Below, piece by piece: positions 37,024 to 50,400 of a stretch of DNA of 64,000 nt. The stretch comes from Mactromeris polynyma (Eukaryota; Mollusca; Bivalvia; Venerida; Mactridae). The notes below the pieces were generated by a model. The model saw only the letters and a program-made list of their open reading frames with translations, did not search any database and was not told the origin of the DNA. Position 1 is the first letter of the stretch. Each line of letters starts with the position of its first letter. A program made the position numbers and the translations under genes. The stretch spans positions 8,124,807 through 8,188,806 of the forward strand of contig JASFXZ010000003.1 of NCBI GenBank assembly GCA_032209605.1, read 5' to 3'.

Positions 37024-40000
37024 TTACTGCTGGTCAATCTTTTCATACGTTGAAGAATCACTCAGATTAACTCTATCTAACTCCACGTATTGTTCAACAT
37101 CTGGGTTCAAATTGGCGTTAGTTGTTCCTCTTTCATTTGGCCCATCGGCTGTTTCCATAGAAGTGTTGACGTATGGATGTCTCTCGTTTCTAAATGACGC
37201 CAAATAAACATGTTAACATAATAATTTCATGTTTTAGATTCTCCAATTAAATTACTCTTCAGTAATCTCATTATAGGAATAAGTCAAATGTACAACAGAA
37301 CTTATTGAAATACATATTCAAATTATCAATATTTCAATAACGATTGAAGTAATTGAATTACTTACCCAACATCGCTATTGCCGTCACTAGTACCCGTTGC
37401 TCTCTCTAAAATATAATGTACATGTACTTGAAAAAATGTTTTAACCTAATACAGACATTTATATTGGAGTTATTTTATTCCTTTTGATGTTTTACATAGG
37501 ATATATTGAATGATATAGATTGATAGTGGTATATTGTCTCCTTGTATTAACACAACCATATATGTTGTAGGTTTTAACACCACTAGTGATGTTTTTGCCA
37601 CTGACCGTTCCAAAACGGTATTCCTACTTTCACTCATGGTTTCTGTTTGTGTCTTGTGTCCAATTTGCTTTTGTAATTGTGTGCACGTATAAGTATATTT
37701 TCATGTTCCTTTGTGCTTCGTACATAGCATTTCCTGCTCGACTGTTACACATGATTATTCAACCTCAATCGTGATAATTATTCATATCGTTTCCTCCTTC
37801 GCGATACACATAGAACATTGTGTCCAGTTGACATATTAATTCAATAGACCAATCAAATTACCTGTGTTAGACTTGAGACGCCTTACAACCACTGTCATGT
37901 AAATTCCATACGTAATCAAAGCAATAATAAACACTCCAAGTATTACTCCAACAATAAGGGCTGTTTTAACCGATTTTTGTTCGCTCGATGATCCTGAAAT
38001 TGTCAAAAATGCTCACTTTGTTTTCCAGTTAAATGGCTACAGGAGGCGCAGTTGTTATTATACCCCAGCTAATCTGTTATTTGGACGATCTTAATAAACT
38101 TAACTAACACAGCTATGAAACATTAAAGGAAGGGACTAACACTATATCAGTTCAACATTAATCATTACTTCTTAAAGTGGGAAGTATTCGTTTTGGTAAC
38201 CATATACATAAAGTCAAGTATGTTTGATTTCTAAAAGTAAATACCTTCGTTGCTAATTATGTTGATTACTTGTTGCATGTACAATGGTTCTGATTGTCCA
38301 ATGCGGTTTTCAGCAATCACTCTAACATCATATTGTCCCGTAGGCATTTTCGAGAGAACAGCAACATACATCCCGTTGATATTGAGACACAGGTCATCGT
38401 TTTCCTTCACTTTGGTTTGATTGGTCCAATTGTTTGAATACGTTCTGGATGTTTGTATGACAAATGTTTGACTTAGTCCACCATTGCTGCCACCTCGCCA
38501 TGAGAACATTGGAACATCATAGCAAGACAAGAACTTCAAGTCGGACGGTACATCTGGTTTGTCTAATATGTAAGAAAACAACAAATAATGCATATCCTTT
38601 AGCAACTAGTAAGGAAATTAAAACAATTAGTTGATAGTTATTGAAATAGATACTTCTAAATTTTAATAAATCAAATAGGAATCAAAACGAATATCACATC
38701 ACATGAATGTAAAATTTTAGATTTCTTTACGTTTAAGTAAACAGTCATTCAAAACAAAAAGAGGCATGAAAATATATGCATTCATAAGTAAAAGAATACA
38801 AGGTATAATGGACAAGGGACATGACATAAACATAATGGATGGGTCAAAATATGAATATCACATTGGAACGGTCAGTGGCAAAACAATACACAGCATTAAA
38901 AGTCAAACTATATGATTAAACTGATAACACAAATACGCACGGCTCACAAGAACAATCAGTGATTTGGTCAACTCGAGGTTTGTTCCAACTCTTGTTGCTT
39001 TGCACACGTAGGTTCCATTGTCGTCCCTAGACAAAACACCAAGGTCTAATAAAGAATGTCTGCTGATTGGAGAATTCTGGCCAAGTTTGAACCACGATAC
39101 AATACAACTTGGATTACAATCAGCAGAACATAACACAACATCGCCTCGAGTTTGTTCATCAAGTTCAAACACATCCGTACTTGTGTTGAAATCAATGTTG
39201 ACAGGGCCATCTGAATGTATATTTAGAAAACTACAATTGAATTGTTATCCAAAATGTCGGATATGATTATAAGTCACCATAAAATATCATCGAGTAAAGA
39301 TGGATTGTGTGACTTTAGGTGAAGCTGTGGTAATTATGGACTCGTATTTGACCATTCTACAACCAATGACGATTGTCTTTGAATGTTCGAGCTAATTCCT
39401 TTTTCTTTTCTTTTTTTGTGGATAATACAGAGAGTACATAAATGAATAAGACGTGCAAGAATTATCTTACAAAAGCGTTTAAGATAGCTTTTATATCATT
39501 ATGGAAATTGACTTAAAATTGTTATAAGCTAACCACAGTGTATTTAATGAATTTAACTTTCAAAGTCGATGAAATGTTGAGGGAAATGGTACTTATTAAC
39601 TATTTAATACAATCAATAAAATACAAGTAAATATATAACAACACAAATAATAAAATGCATCACATACACTCTACGTTGAATTGTGGTTTCTTCGCAGACA
39701 CAACGATCGTTTCGTGGGTACTGTTTGCCAAACAGTAAATTCTCATACCATGATCAAACCTTGTTGGCGTATAAAGCAAAGTGCTAAATGTTGTGTAAAG
39801 GTCTGTTACGTTTAAGTGTTTGCTGTTTTGATATGTAACATTGTCTATCAATTTCACATCGTCATATATGTCCTGTGTCCCTTCGTCTTTATACCACGTA
39901 ATATCAGGCTCGGGTCGTCCAAAAGAAGTTTCACAAGATAATTCCACAACGTTTCCTTCTCGGATAGTTATTACATCCACATTCGGATAAATCATGTTAA

Positions 40001-41103
40001 CCCACTGTACAGCCACTGAAATCCATAGACGTGAAATAAAAATATGAATCAAATTGTATCAAGTATTGAATAAGGAAGTTGAAGATATTTTTACTTAACT
40101 TCACATTTTTCTACATTGTCCGTATAAAAGTATAAAGCACTGACTTTTAACAACATATTCGGGATTTGGAGTAAAATGAATAGCATATTACATGGTGTAT
40201 TTGTATTAATTTGTTTAATAGAATAAGGATTGTAACAAAAACACAGATTTGTGGAGGACTTTTCATATCATCGTAAATATTTTTACCTCGAACAGAGATA
40301 GTCACAACGTTGCTAGTCACAGTGATGCTATCAATCACATTGTAGATCATACAACGCCATTGATCGCCATGATTTGCAGTCGTAATATTCTTAATAGTCA
40401 AAATTGCTTCATTGGTAGATGGACATGAGTAGTCGTAAAGATCGGGATCCGGTTGTATGAAAACAACGCAATCAGCAAGTAAATAACCGACTCCAGCATT
40501 ATTCCTTCTCCAATTTGTTCCATTGACAGTTTGATTTCCCATATATTTGCAAGATAGTGTAAGTGGGTTAAATTCGGTGACCAAAGACGACGAAAGGCTT
40601 ATAACAACTTTCGAATTTGCGTTGGAACAATCTACAAGGACAGAAAGAGGCATAACAAGCTGAGTTATCAATACAAGTTCTTTAGTTTTTTATCATATAT
40701 AATCAGTACGTTTAAAAACGCACATTTGTTTAATAACCATACTTCATTAAAATTTATTTTATCATTTTAAAATCATTTTTTATGAAAATACTTGTCGATT
40801 GTCATGAAATTTAGCATACATGTTGCGTACACAGGCAATGATATCGTGTCAAGTTCTTTTCTTGTTTCCTAAAAGTCAGTCAATGGAAATTTAGAAGTCC
40901 CATATCGTGCGTTATTAAATGTACTGAGTACATATACGAGAAGGAGTTACATTAAATACGAAGTCGTTTAAGCTAGTCTTTAAGTACTGAATTGTGCATT
41001 AGTTTCAATACAGACAAGAATCAAATGAATGCAAGTATTGAATTAAAGTTTTACCTGATAATAACAGCAAAACCAGAAGATAAAATGAAATCATCGAATC
41101 CAT
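37024..41103 (-). CDS. receptor copy 6: Ig-Ig-Ig-FN3-TM-tyrosine tail (555 aa)
   Basis: Intact gene model and a good reference for the family. Exons: signal 41055-41103 (MDSMISFYLLVLLLLS), V-like Ig 40287-40631, Ig2 39668-40015, Ig3 38941-39210, FN3 38245-38562, transmembrane 37862-37993, short 37366-37405, tail 37024-37189. Total 1668 nt, 556 codons with stop. V-like Ig has four cysteines (LSCKY, ADC, YSC, QWRC) and the longest loop after the last one (MIYNVIDSITVTSN). Ig2: LSCETSFGRPEPDITWYKD...RIYCLANS. Ig3: CSADCNPSC...DNGTYVC. FN3: FSWRGGSNGG...VRVIAENRIG. Helix: ALIVGVILGVFIIALITYGIY, then RRLK. Tail: YVNT (Grb2-SH2-type Y-x-N), YVEL, STYEKI (fits the ITIM consensus). Residue positions are approximate: V 17-131, Ig2 132-247, Ig3 248-337, FN3 338-443, helix about 455-478. 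Confidence 0.87.
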
Positions 41104-42467
41104 TTTAAAGTCTTGTAAGTTTAACGGTTTAACTTTCTTACAGTTTGAACATATATTCATATTTCAGCTGGTCCAGTTTCGATCTAGAACAAGCAATGTG
41201 TATGCAATTTATTCATACATAGAAAGATGTGAACTTTTGTACCCGGAAGTTTTCATGTAACAAGCAGAAATACATTTTTATAAAATGTAAATTATATCGT
41301 CTTAGTAAATACCACAACAAACTACAGTGATAAGTCGTCAGTTCCTTAAAACATATCCGATTTAATGTACATTAAGCAAAATTATATTGAGCAAGCGTCT
41401 CTCTAGAATAGTGTTACTCTTTCCTGTTCGATTTATCGATTTAATAACCTGATAAGAACAGCCATCTCTCTTAAATTACACAGTCATATCTTCCTCTTGT
41501 AAGTATTAACTATCAATCAACAACAGCCCAAGTATGTCTCCAAACCGGGGTTTCTCTGGAGAGGATGCCCCTGTATAAATTTTATGTTTGTAAAAGAGAG
41601 AGAATAAGTTGCTTAAGGGAACGCCACATACATAAGACAGTGCCTCTCCACATTGACATCCGGGAAAACAACAATCCATAAAACATGAGGCACTTGAGGA
41701 GGTTCAAGTGTACATACGTAAGGGAACAGAGGCGCAAGGAATGGCCTGACCGACCATAAGGGGATAACTAAGAGAATCAAAGAGGACAAACAGGGGAGGG
41801 ATTAATGGATGGAAAAGATCAGCTGTCAACAATAGACCGAAACAGGGCAGAAAATAACACGAACACTATATAAAGTGAAATAATTGCACAGTGGAAAGGG
41901 AATTGTAACATACATTTAAAACACAAAAAGAAATAATAACCAAACAGCGAATTACAACATTGGAACTGTCAGTAAAAAATTGGGGGTATCTTAAAATCTT
42001 ATCTGTAGAGTCTACTCAGTTCCTTTAAATAAATAACAACACTTTCTTGCAAACGTCAACATCTTTTAATACACAGAAACCGATTTTACGCATATTAATA
42101 CAACCAACAGATTTATTTTCCTGTTTCACCAGTACATGTATTTTGTATTGTGTTGTTGATACAATCCAAGTATATACATGTCTGTCTTACGATATGACAG
42201 AATTGGAACGAATATTTTGATGGCACAATTTCAAATACTCAAGTACCATCACTTATCCATAAATCATTTGTTTTTATAACAATTGTGGACGAAATAGAAA
42301 AAATAGAGTATGTAGGATCACCGTCACAAACTAGATGTGTCCATAGGACACGGATGCCCCCGCTATGAGCTTTTCAGTAGAATGCAAATACTTTGCTTGT
42401 GAAGGAAAAACAATTTTGAACCAATATTAATTGGAAAGTCTATTTTTAAGGACAAAAAGGACCATGA
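41104..42467. other. type B flank upstream of copy 6
   Basis: Upstream block at about 41104-41380, then R1 at about 41590-42010, then the shared segment with ACAGAATTGGAACGAAT and GACACGGATGCCCC. It matches 62.2-63.6 kb until about 42467, where the transposon debris starts. No gene. Confidence 0.6.
41590..42010 (+). repeat. R1 repeat in type B flank
   Basis: Forward copy with AGGGAACGCCACATACATAA, AAACATGAGGCACTTGAGG, CAAGGAATGGCCTGACCGAC and the 3' segment GGAACTGTCAGTAAAAAATT. Confidence 0.6.
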
Positions 42468-43447
42468 GTGCGTTTCATTAATAATCCTAGGTGCGATTTT
42501 CGCCCCTATGATCGTTCTTCGCACCTAGGTGCGAAACAACGTTTTTCCGTCCTAGCACTTAGGAACGATATCGCACCTGCCTCTAGGAGCGGTTATGAGC
42601 ACTCCTAGTTGCGAAACACTTTGCATTTACACTTTAGCTTACGCTCTACATGAACGCCGGCAAATTCGACGAGAGAGGGTTTTCAGTGATAGACAAAAAA
42701 CCCTGGATACCCTGAACGACACGGATATCATTACTAGATATCGGTTTCCATAAAACATTGCATGGACAATGAACGAAGCATGTGTGTTAGAGCAAATAAC
42801 ACTCGTGTTAGTTACAAATTACCTACAGTAAACAGTGTTATGGTCACCATCCAAGAGAGATAATAAAGAGTAAAACTTGGTATTTATACAGAAAATATGA
42901 CATGTGCAAACATACCAAGACTATAGAACAATGCATGTGTGTCTGTTTTACACTCATGCAAGTTCATGATTATTTCATCTATAATGATCTAGGACAGTGA
43001 AAAAGAAGACCTGAAGAAACGGCTGAAGAAGAGCATTATGTATAAATGTGTACTGTACATTTAATGTTGGAATGTTATCTGTTATTGATCATAAGTTTTC
43101 GAGAAAAAATAATACATAAAGTTTATTCAAACGTGTGGACTTGTGCAAAGCAATGCTGTTGCTCTTGGAATTAACAATATTAACATCTGAAATAAGTATA
43201 GGATCACTACAAACAAATTGAGGTGCAATTACACTGTTAACAATTATATTATTATAAGATATCCCATGGAACAACGAAGATAATTGAAGCAGGAATTCCA
43301 TGATATAGCTGGTATGCCAAATTGTGTGGGGGCCATGGATGGAACATTAATCCCCATCCAGCCGGCCCAGATGGTCAGGTATATGTTTGTCGTAAAGGCT
43401 TTAATGCCATCAATTTACAAGATGTGTGCGACGCAAATATGAAGTAA
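42468..43447 (+). mobile_element. decayed PIF/Harbinger transposon
   Basis: Replaces array sequence present at 63.59-63.67 kb. It starts with nested short palindromes around CCTAGGTGCGA. Frame 42634-42753 encodes the N-terminal region of a Harbinger transposase (RRERVFSDRQKTLDTLNDTD, then RYRFP and a stop). After a deleted middle, 43293-43447 encodes the catalytic start PNCVGAMDGTLIPI with the first DDE aspartate, then, after a frameshift near 43370, DGQVYVCRKGFNAINLQDVC. The rest of the domain and any right terminal repeat are missing. Inactive. Confidence 0.75.
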
Positions 43448-43590
43448 TTTTTATTTAATATTTACCAATTTTTTTAACAGTTTAACCCATTAGTAAATAA
43501 AGTAACTCTATTATTTGACAGTCTGTAAAGACAGTCTGGATAACTCAGTGTGACATAATTATCTCAACAGCTGCAATACTTATTGGATTA

Positions 43591-43880
43591 GATAGATAGA
43601 TAGATTTATTTCAACATAAAATGTACAATTTACATGGCAATATAAAATAAAGACATATATTAGTAACAAAGATATGTATAAATCTATTAAGCCATATCGA
43701 TCAACATTATATGTTAAGGATGACACAAAAAACAGTACAAGCAAAAACTCTTAGTTCTATTGTGGTCCTGGATTGACTGACCAGTGGCCAGTTACCACAG
43801 TGCACACAATATATTTTATAGCCAAGTGCCTTTTATTGACCACTAAGGTGTAAAGAATTAACAGATTGAACAAATGAAGA
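43591..43880 (-). mobile_element. retroelement 3' tail with GATA microsatellite
   Basis: On the minus strand the segment ends in GAAATAAATCTATCTATCTATC, the form of LINE or SINE 3' tail that ends in a short repeated tetranucleotide. Upstream of that tail I recognise no coding sequence. Array sequence resumes at about 43889. Family not identified. Confidence 0.4.
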
Positions 43881-44001
43881 GTAGCTCTCAATATAAATTG
43901 AATACATCAATCCTTGTAGTCATTGATCGCAAAGCAATTTTTAAGTAAAAGCGTATATATACATAATCTGACGTCTAATAATACATTTGACAGTTGTTTA
44001 A

Positions 44002-44155
44002 TTACTGCTGGTCAATCTTTTCATACGTTGAAGAATCACTCAGATTAACTCTATCTAACTCCACGTATTGTTCAACATCTGGGTTCAAATTGTCGTTAGT
44101 TGTCCCTCTTTCATTTGGCTCATCGGCTGTTCTAACGTATGGATGTCTCTCGTTT
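44002..44155 (-). pseudogene. receptor copy 7: orphan tail exon
   Basis: A single well-preserved tail exon: acceptor TTTAG, then a frame with YVRT, YVEL and STYEKI, ending DQQ-stop. It is 154 nt because of an in-frame 12-nt deletion. The short exon just upstream (about 44311-44351) has its acceptor but a deletion removes its donor. Homology to the array ends at about 44400, with no transmembrane or extracellular exons. The 3' end of a gene cut off by a rearrangement. Confidence 0.85.
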
Positions 44156-44399
44156 CTAAATGACGCCAAATAAACATTTTATCATAGTAAATTCATGGTT
44201 AAGTTTCTCCAATTAAAAAATATTCTGTCAACTCATTATAGGAATAAGAACAATCTACAGCCGAACGTATTGAAATACATATTCAAATTATCAATTTTTC
44301 AATGACGATTTAAGTAATAATTTAATCACTGGTACCCGATCCTCACTCTGAAATGCAATGTACGTATGCATGAAAAAATGTTAAAACATAATACAGATA

Positions 44400-46800
44400 T
44401 TTATCCGAGAATTTATAGGAAACTTACCGCGAGTCTGTGAAGAAATTACGCTTCCGCGTGTGCAGCGTAAATTCGCTACAGGTCTATGATTTCTTGCATG
44501 CTGCATCTTGCAAAAACTTCAATATATTGTAACCTAGTATTTTTCATATCCTATAACTTAATAAAAAGATTGATCTGTTAATAAGAATAAATAAAATGTC
44601 TGATTTTTACGAAAAACGAATGAATTTGCGACTGAAAGTCAGAGTCGTGATTCGGCGTTCAAATGAAAATACGGTAGATGAGTGATTCGGCGTTTCTTTG
44701 TAGCAAAATACTTTGTTAAGAGTAAAGGATCTTTACTTATATTAATTATATAACATTTAAAGCTTCTTTAAGTGAATAATGGCTTGAATACTGTCCAAAC
44801 TGTGTTTTGAAATGCCATACAAAATGGCGCCGTTTAGCAGTTTTTCCAAATCTCGCGCATCAGTATCGTTTATCGCGTATCGAGAGATCGACGGAGACTT
44901 CGTTCAATGGTCCATATTAGTTGCGCATCTATGGTACTTAGGTCTTTGTTTTCACTTTCACTTCTACATCAAGCTGTAAAAAATATGCATCAAACGATTA
45001 CAACAAAATTACGGTTGTTTTTTATGATACAGTTCGTGTTTCGACTTTATATATTCTACAGATCTTATTTTAGAAAGATTTAAGGTTGTTAAATAAACCG
45101 CGGCGCAAAGAACTTTGTCTTCGGATTTACATGCATATAAGCGCAGTACATGTAGAACTTCTTAAATAACTTATTTTACTTCAGAAGGTTCGTTTATGTC
45201 TTCTGCATTTCGTCTTGTTTGTTGAATAAGTTTTTGGAACGTATATTTATCTCTTTATATATAATGTTAGCTATTATTATTAATAAAATAATTTTGTCTA
45301 GATCAATGTCATATTTAATAGATCTTTAAAAATGTCTGTTTGAGCGGGCGACTAATGCCGTACGTGAATGTATAATATAAAGCGTTAGTCGATACAATTG
45401 TAATAAGAAATCCCGATGGGCACGACCTTTATGTCAGTAAGTATATAATGCATTAGTATTAGCTAACTTAATATCTAATTAAAATAAGCCAGAGTTGTCT
45501 CTCTTGTAAATGCATTTCTGCCATACTATATTCTCCTTACAAGTAAAACTATTAGTGCCTTGTCACCATGTCTATGTGATACTCCCTTGCTGCACCATTA
45601 CCATCAATACCTTAAATCTAGAATAGTGCAAATCTTGCTACTTTTCACTCTTTGTATATATAATGACCTTCAGGTGATCAACGCTTGGCTAGGTCCGAAG
45701 TCTGTACTTGGACACTTACGTTTTCTCCTTTACATACATAATTTGCCTGATACCATCACTTCTCAAGCGGGCTTGTTTGCAGTTGATACTGCTGTATACC
45801 TAACCATTAGTAATGTACATTATTCTTTTACTTTACATTAATACCTTAATAAGTTAATGACTTGTGAGTCAATGTGGAATATGGTGTTCAATCCCAGAAA
45901 ATGTCTGGTTCTGATTGTATATAGAAATAAACTGAATTCGATCATCTACAAACCACAGACAATAATTAAAATGTGCTCACCATTCATGCAATCTACCTAA
46001 ATAGCTACATACATCAGTGTATCGATATGATAATATACCGCATATATTTTGAGACCAATTTCGGAATGCATTATACATTTAATACAAAAAGAGTTGTGAA
46101 CTTGTAATACGGCATTTCCATCGATATTTTAAGACAGGTGCATGGGTTTTGAGACTTCTCTACAAACTTTTATAACATTAGACAGTAGCACTGATTCGGT
46201 AAAACATATTCCACGGTCATGTTGACTCTCCAACTTACTCTCTAGTATATGATTCTTTTTTCTCTGTTTTTGTGTTGTCATGTAACAGCATGAATTCCAT
46301 TTCAATGACATTGCATGTGAAAGATTACAAACTTTGTGTGTAATGAATATTTTTTTATTCCACCAAAGAAGTTTTACACTGAGTAAACAAACAAATGTAT
46401 AAACTGAATCAAACGACAAAGTTACACATTAAATGAAAATATATAGTCATACATGTAGTACAACTTATTTTCATTGCAACAGTATATATGTATGCTCGTG
46501 TTCCGTTTATTAGAACGGTTGCGATATCAGCCGTGTCAGTGTCAATACCGGCTTTTCTCCCTTACTGCTACTTTTAACCGCCTTAAAAAGTTCCTATTCC
46601 TACTCACCAATCTATCAGTTCATCAGTTATCTACGGCGGTCAATTGACCTGACCAATGTTTTGGGGCTACCGACCAGAACTAACATGTTCTATCGAGAGC
46701 AACTTACCCCGACAAGGACTAATCACTATGGTATTATCATGAGACAAAGAGTCATAAAGAATTAAAGATAATACGCCTCGCATGAGAAGAGAACATATAC
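44400..46800. other. stretch unlike the rest of the array
   Basis: From about 44400 to 46800 the sequence has no counterpart elsewhere in the window. Apart from the reverse-transcriptase fragment at 45640-46000 I recognise nothing. The minus-strand frame at 46129-46419 (96 residues, basic) has no signal peptide, domain motif or convincing start context. Around 44830-44930 base composition is less AT-rich (AAATGGCGCCG, CGCGTATCGAGAGATCG). Confidence 0.5.
45640..46000 (+). mobile_element. LINE reverse-transcriptase fragment
   Basis: Two frames give a decayed piece of a non-LTR reverse transcriptase: GPKSVLGHLRFLLYIHNLPD (compare the usual PQGSVLGPLLFLLYINDLPD), then LFAVDTAVYL where an active enzyme has FADDT. 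After a stop at 45841, LNKLMTCESMWNMVFNPRKC continues to a stop at 46000. The catalytic aspartate pair is broken. Not the same element as the LINE at 4.4-6.8 kb. Confidence 0.75.
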
Positions 46801-47414
46801 GAACCCAATGGGAAGCCCAGTGGTCAAACGTCTGAGCTAGCCAGATGGACTATATTGCGATAGTGTGCATTGCAATATACTTAACATGTAAAACAATATG
46901 TACTATCAACATGAAATAAATGAAAAACATATAGTATATCTGAAGTTGACATATGACTATTTACTCGAGTACAAGAATCCAAAAGCAACCGCGGTGTTCT
47001 AAAATGTTTATAAGACATTCGCATGTTTACACTGTTCATCTCACACAATTTCCACTCATCCATTGAATAACCTTTTATCAAGACTAGTTTATGTTTAATC
47101 AAATGATGAATATGTACGGACTAATTGCTTTAACGTTATGTTATTTTCTTAATTCACATTAAAAACATTAGTAAGCACCATAAAAACAGTCAAGCATAAC
47201 GCAGATGCCTCGTTATGTCCATTGAAATTTTGTTTTGATAACCCATATCTCTCAAATATCATTTTTTAGAGATAGAGTCGATTTAAATCTTACGCAATCT
47301 GATCTAAAGTCTGTCTTAAATACACAAGTATGTACTGTCTGAGTAAACGTTAGTATAATAATGTTTAACTACTTATGGAATATCCCATGACACATAATTA
47401 TGACAGCTGTATAG
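46801..47414. other. 3' flank of copy 8
   Basis: Resembles the flanks of copies 1 and 3 (for example CCCAATGGGAAGCCCAGTGG, compare about 1550 and 10540), including the SINE A-box remnant at about 46808-46856. This links copy 8's 3' side to the left part of the array. No gene. Confidence 0.6.
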
Positions 47415-50400
47415 TTAATCCTGGCCAATCGTTTCATACGCTGTAGAATCACGCAGATTTACTCTATCTAATTCCAGGTATTGTCCCGCATCTGGGTTCA
47501 AATTGTCGTTAGTTGTTCCTCTTTCACTTGGCTCACCAGAAGTTTCAATAGAAGCGTTTCTGTATTGATGCATCTCGGTTCTAAATGACGTAAAATAAGA
47601 AATATTATCATATACATGTAGTATATTAAGTTTGATCCACTGTTAAATTCATTAATTTTATGTTCCTCTTCTGTCAAACTCATTATAGGAATTAGTAAAA
47701 ACGTATTAAGACGTATTGGAATACATATTCAAATAATTAATTGTTCAATAACTATTTAGGTACATGTAATTGAATTACTTACCCAACATCGCTAGTGCGG
47801 ACACTGGTATCCGTTGCTATCTCTGGGGAAAAACACACAAAAACATGTTAAAGCACGATACATGATATTTGCATCATTTTATTCCTATTGATGTTTTTAC
47901 ATAAAATACATTAAATGATAAAGATTATTAGTGAACGTTTGTTTTCTTGTATTGACACAACCAAATATGTTGTAGGCTTTAACACATATAGTGGTGTTTC
48001 TGCCATTGACCGTTCTAAGGCGGTATTCTTACTTTCGTTCATCATTTCTGTTCGTATATTATGTCCATTTTGCCGTTGCAATTGATTCCAATATTTATAT
48101 ATATTCACGTCTTCTTGTGCCTTTTGAGTGGCTCTGCACATATCATTTCCTGCTCAACTTCTATAATCATCATATCGTTGGGACCACACAATACGCATTC
48201 TGTTGTATCCAGTTGAAATAATATCATAGAACAGTTTAAGGAGTAAATCAATTAATTTACCTATTTTAGACTTTAGACGCCTTACAACCACCGTCATGTA
48301 AATTCCATACGTTATCAAGGCAACAATGAACACTCCAAGTGCTATTCTTACAATAAGCGTTGTGTTATCAGATTTGATTTCTCTCGACGATTCTGAAACA
48401 GTCAATATTGCTCCGTTTATGTATTTGGCAGTTAAACAACTTCAATTTGAGCATTTGATATCATACTTTCTAGCAATTTGTAATTTATATAATCTAAATA
48501 AACTTTATTGCCGCAGTAACCAAACATTGAAGGATTCATCTAATAAAAGCAGTATACAGCAGTGCATGTCTTAAGGTGTACTGGTATGTCTTAAAACGGC
48601 AATTATTTGTTTGGATAACTCTAAGCACAAAGTCAGGTTCGTTCTATATCTTTCTTTTTTGTTTTCATCGGGTTTTACACAGTTTAACAACAATTTGTGC
48701 AGTCATATGCGGCGATAGTTGACCTTTCCAGTTTTCCTGAAAACTTCTCCGCATATGGAGGACATGACCAGGACAAGGTCACGATAGATCGTAACCTGTC
48801 CCAACCAGGATCGAACCCTGATTTGCCAGTTGACCGTGTAGTGCTCTACCGAATGAGCTAACTGGACAAACTGTTCTATATCTAAAAGTAAATACCTTGG
48901 TTGCTTAGATGTGGATTGCTTGTTGCGTGCAATACGAATCGAAACGAATATCATATCAAATGATAAAACCAAAATTATTTTTCTTGACGTTAAATAAAGT
49001 GCAAAGCCATCCAAAAACACAAGAATGCAGGAATTGTATGCATACATAATTCAAAAAGGGACAAGACATAAACATAATTGACTGGTCAAAATATGATAAT
49101 CATAGTGGATCGGCCAGTTCCAAAATCAATATAATACAAATCCTTAAAAGTCAAAATATACGACAATTCTGAATTAACTGATGTTTATAAATCTACTCAG
49201 TTCCTCAAAACATATATCACACCTCTCTAGATTAACTGATAAATTAACTATCGATTTAACTAGACAAAAGGAGCTACTTCTTTAAAATAACACCGTCACG
49301 TTTATCTTTTGTAAGTATTTAACCAAACCTCTCTAGATTAACTGATAAATAAATACGCACGGCTCACAAGAATAATCAGTGATTTGGTCAACTCGATGTT
49401 TGTTCCAAGACTTGTTGCTTTGCACACGTAGGTTCCATTGTCGCTCCGAGACAAAACACCAAGGTCTAATAAAGCATGTCTGCTAACGGGAGAATTCTGG
49501 CCAAATTTGTGCCATGACACAATGCAACTTGGATTACAATCAGCGGAACAAAACACAACATCACCACGAGTTTGTTCATCAAGTTCAAACACACTCGTAC
49601 TTGTGTTGAAATCAATGTTGACAGGGCCATCTGAATGTATATTTAAAAAACTACAATTGAAAGGTTATCCAAAATGTCTCCTTAAGTCGGATATGATTAA
49701 TTTATAAGGCAATATAAAATATCAGCAAGCAAAGATGGACAGTATGACGTAGGGTGATTCTGTTGTAAATATTTGACCATTCTACGACCAATGACAATTG
49801 TCTTTGAATGTTGGAGCTAATTTCATTTTATTATATATTTGTTTGTGGATGAATAAAGTACCCTTTACGTTCATGAACATGGTCAGCAAGCATTCTGTTA
49901 CAAAGACGTTTTTAGATAGCATTTAGATCATTATGGAAATTGACTATAATTTGTTACAAGCAAACCACAGTGTATTAAATGAATTTAATTTTTTAAGTCG
50001 ATTAAATGTTGAGGAAAAATGATACTAAGTTACTATTTAAAACAATCAATAAAATGCAATTAAATATTAATTAACACAAATATTAAAATGTATCACATAC
50101 ACTCTACGTTTAATTGTGGTTTCTTCGCAGATACAATGGTCGTTTCGTGGGTGTTGTTTGCCACACAGTAAATTCTCATACCATGGTCAAACCTTGTTGG
50201 CGTATACAACAAAGTGCTAAGTGTTTTGTAAAGGTCTGTTACGTTTAAGTGCTTGTTGTATTGATATGTAACATTGTCTATCAATTTTACATCGTCAAAT
50301 ATGTCCAGCGTGTTTTCGTCTTTATACCACGTAATATCAGGCTTAGGTCGTCCAAAAGAAGTTTCACAATATAATGCCACAACGTTTCCTTTCCGTATTG

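Noticed and set aside
46129..46419. 96-residue minus-strand protein
   Set aside because: No homology I recognise, no signal peptide or domain, and no sign of flanking exons.
48780..48870. tRNA gene on the minus strand
   Set aside because: A- and B-box-like parts are present, but anticodon-stem and acceptor pairing fail, and the segment continues into a body with an A-rich tail and target duplication, so it is a SINE head.
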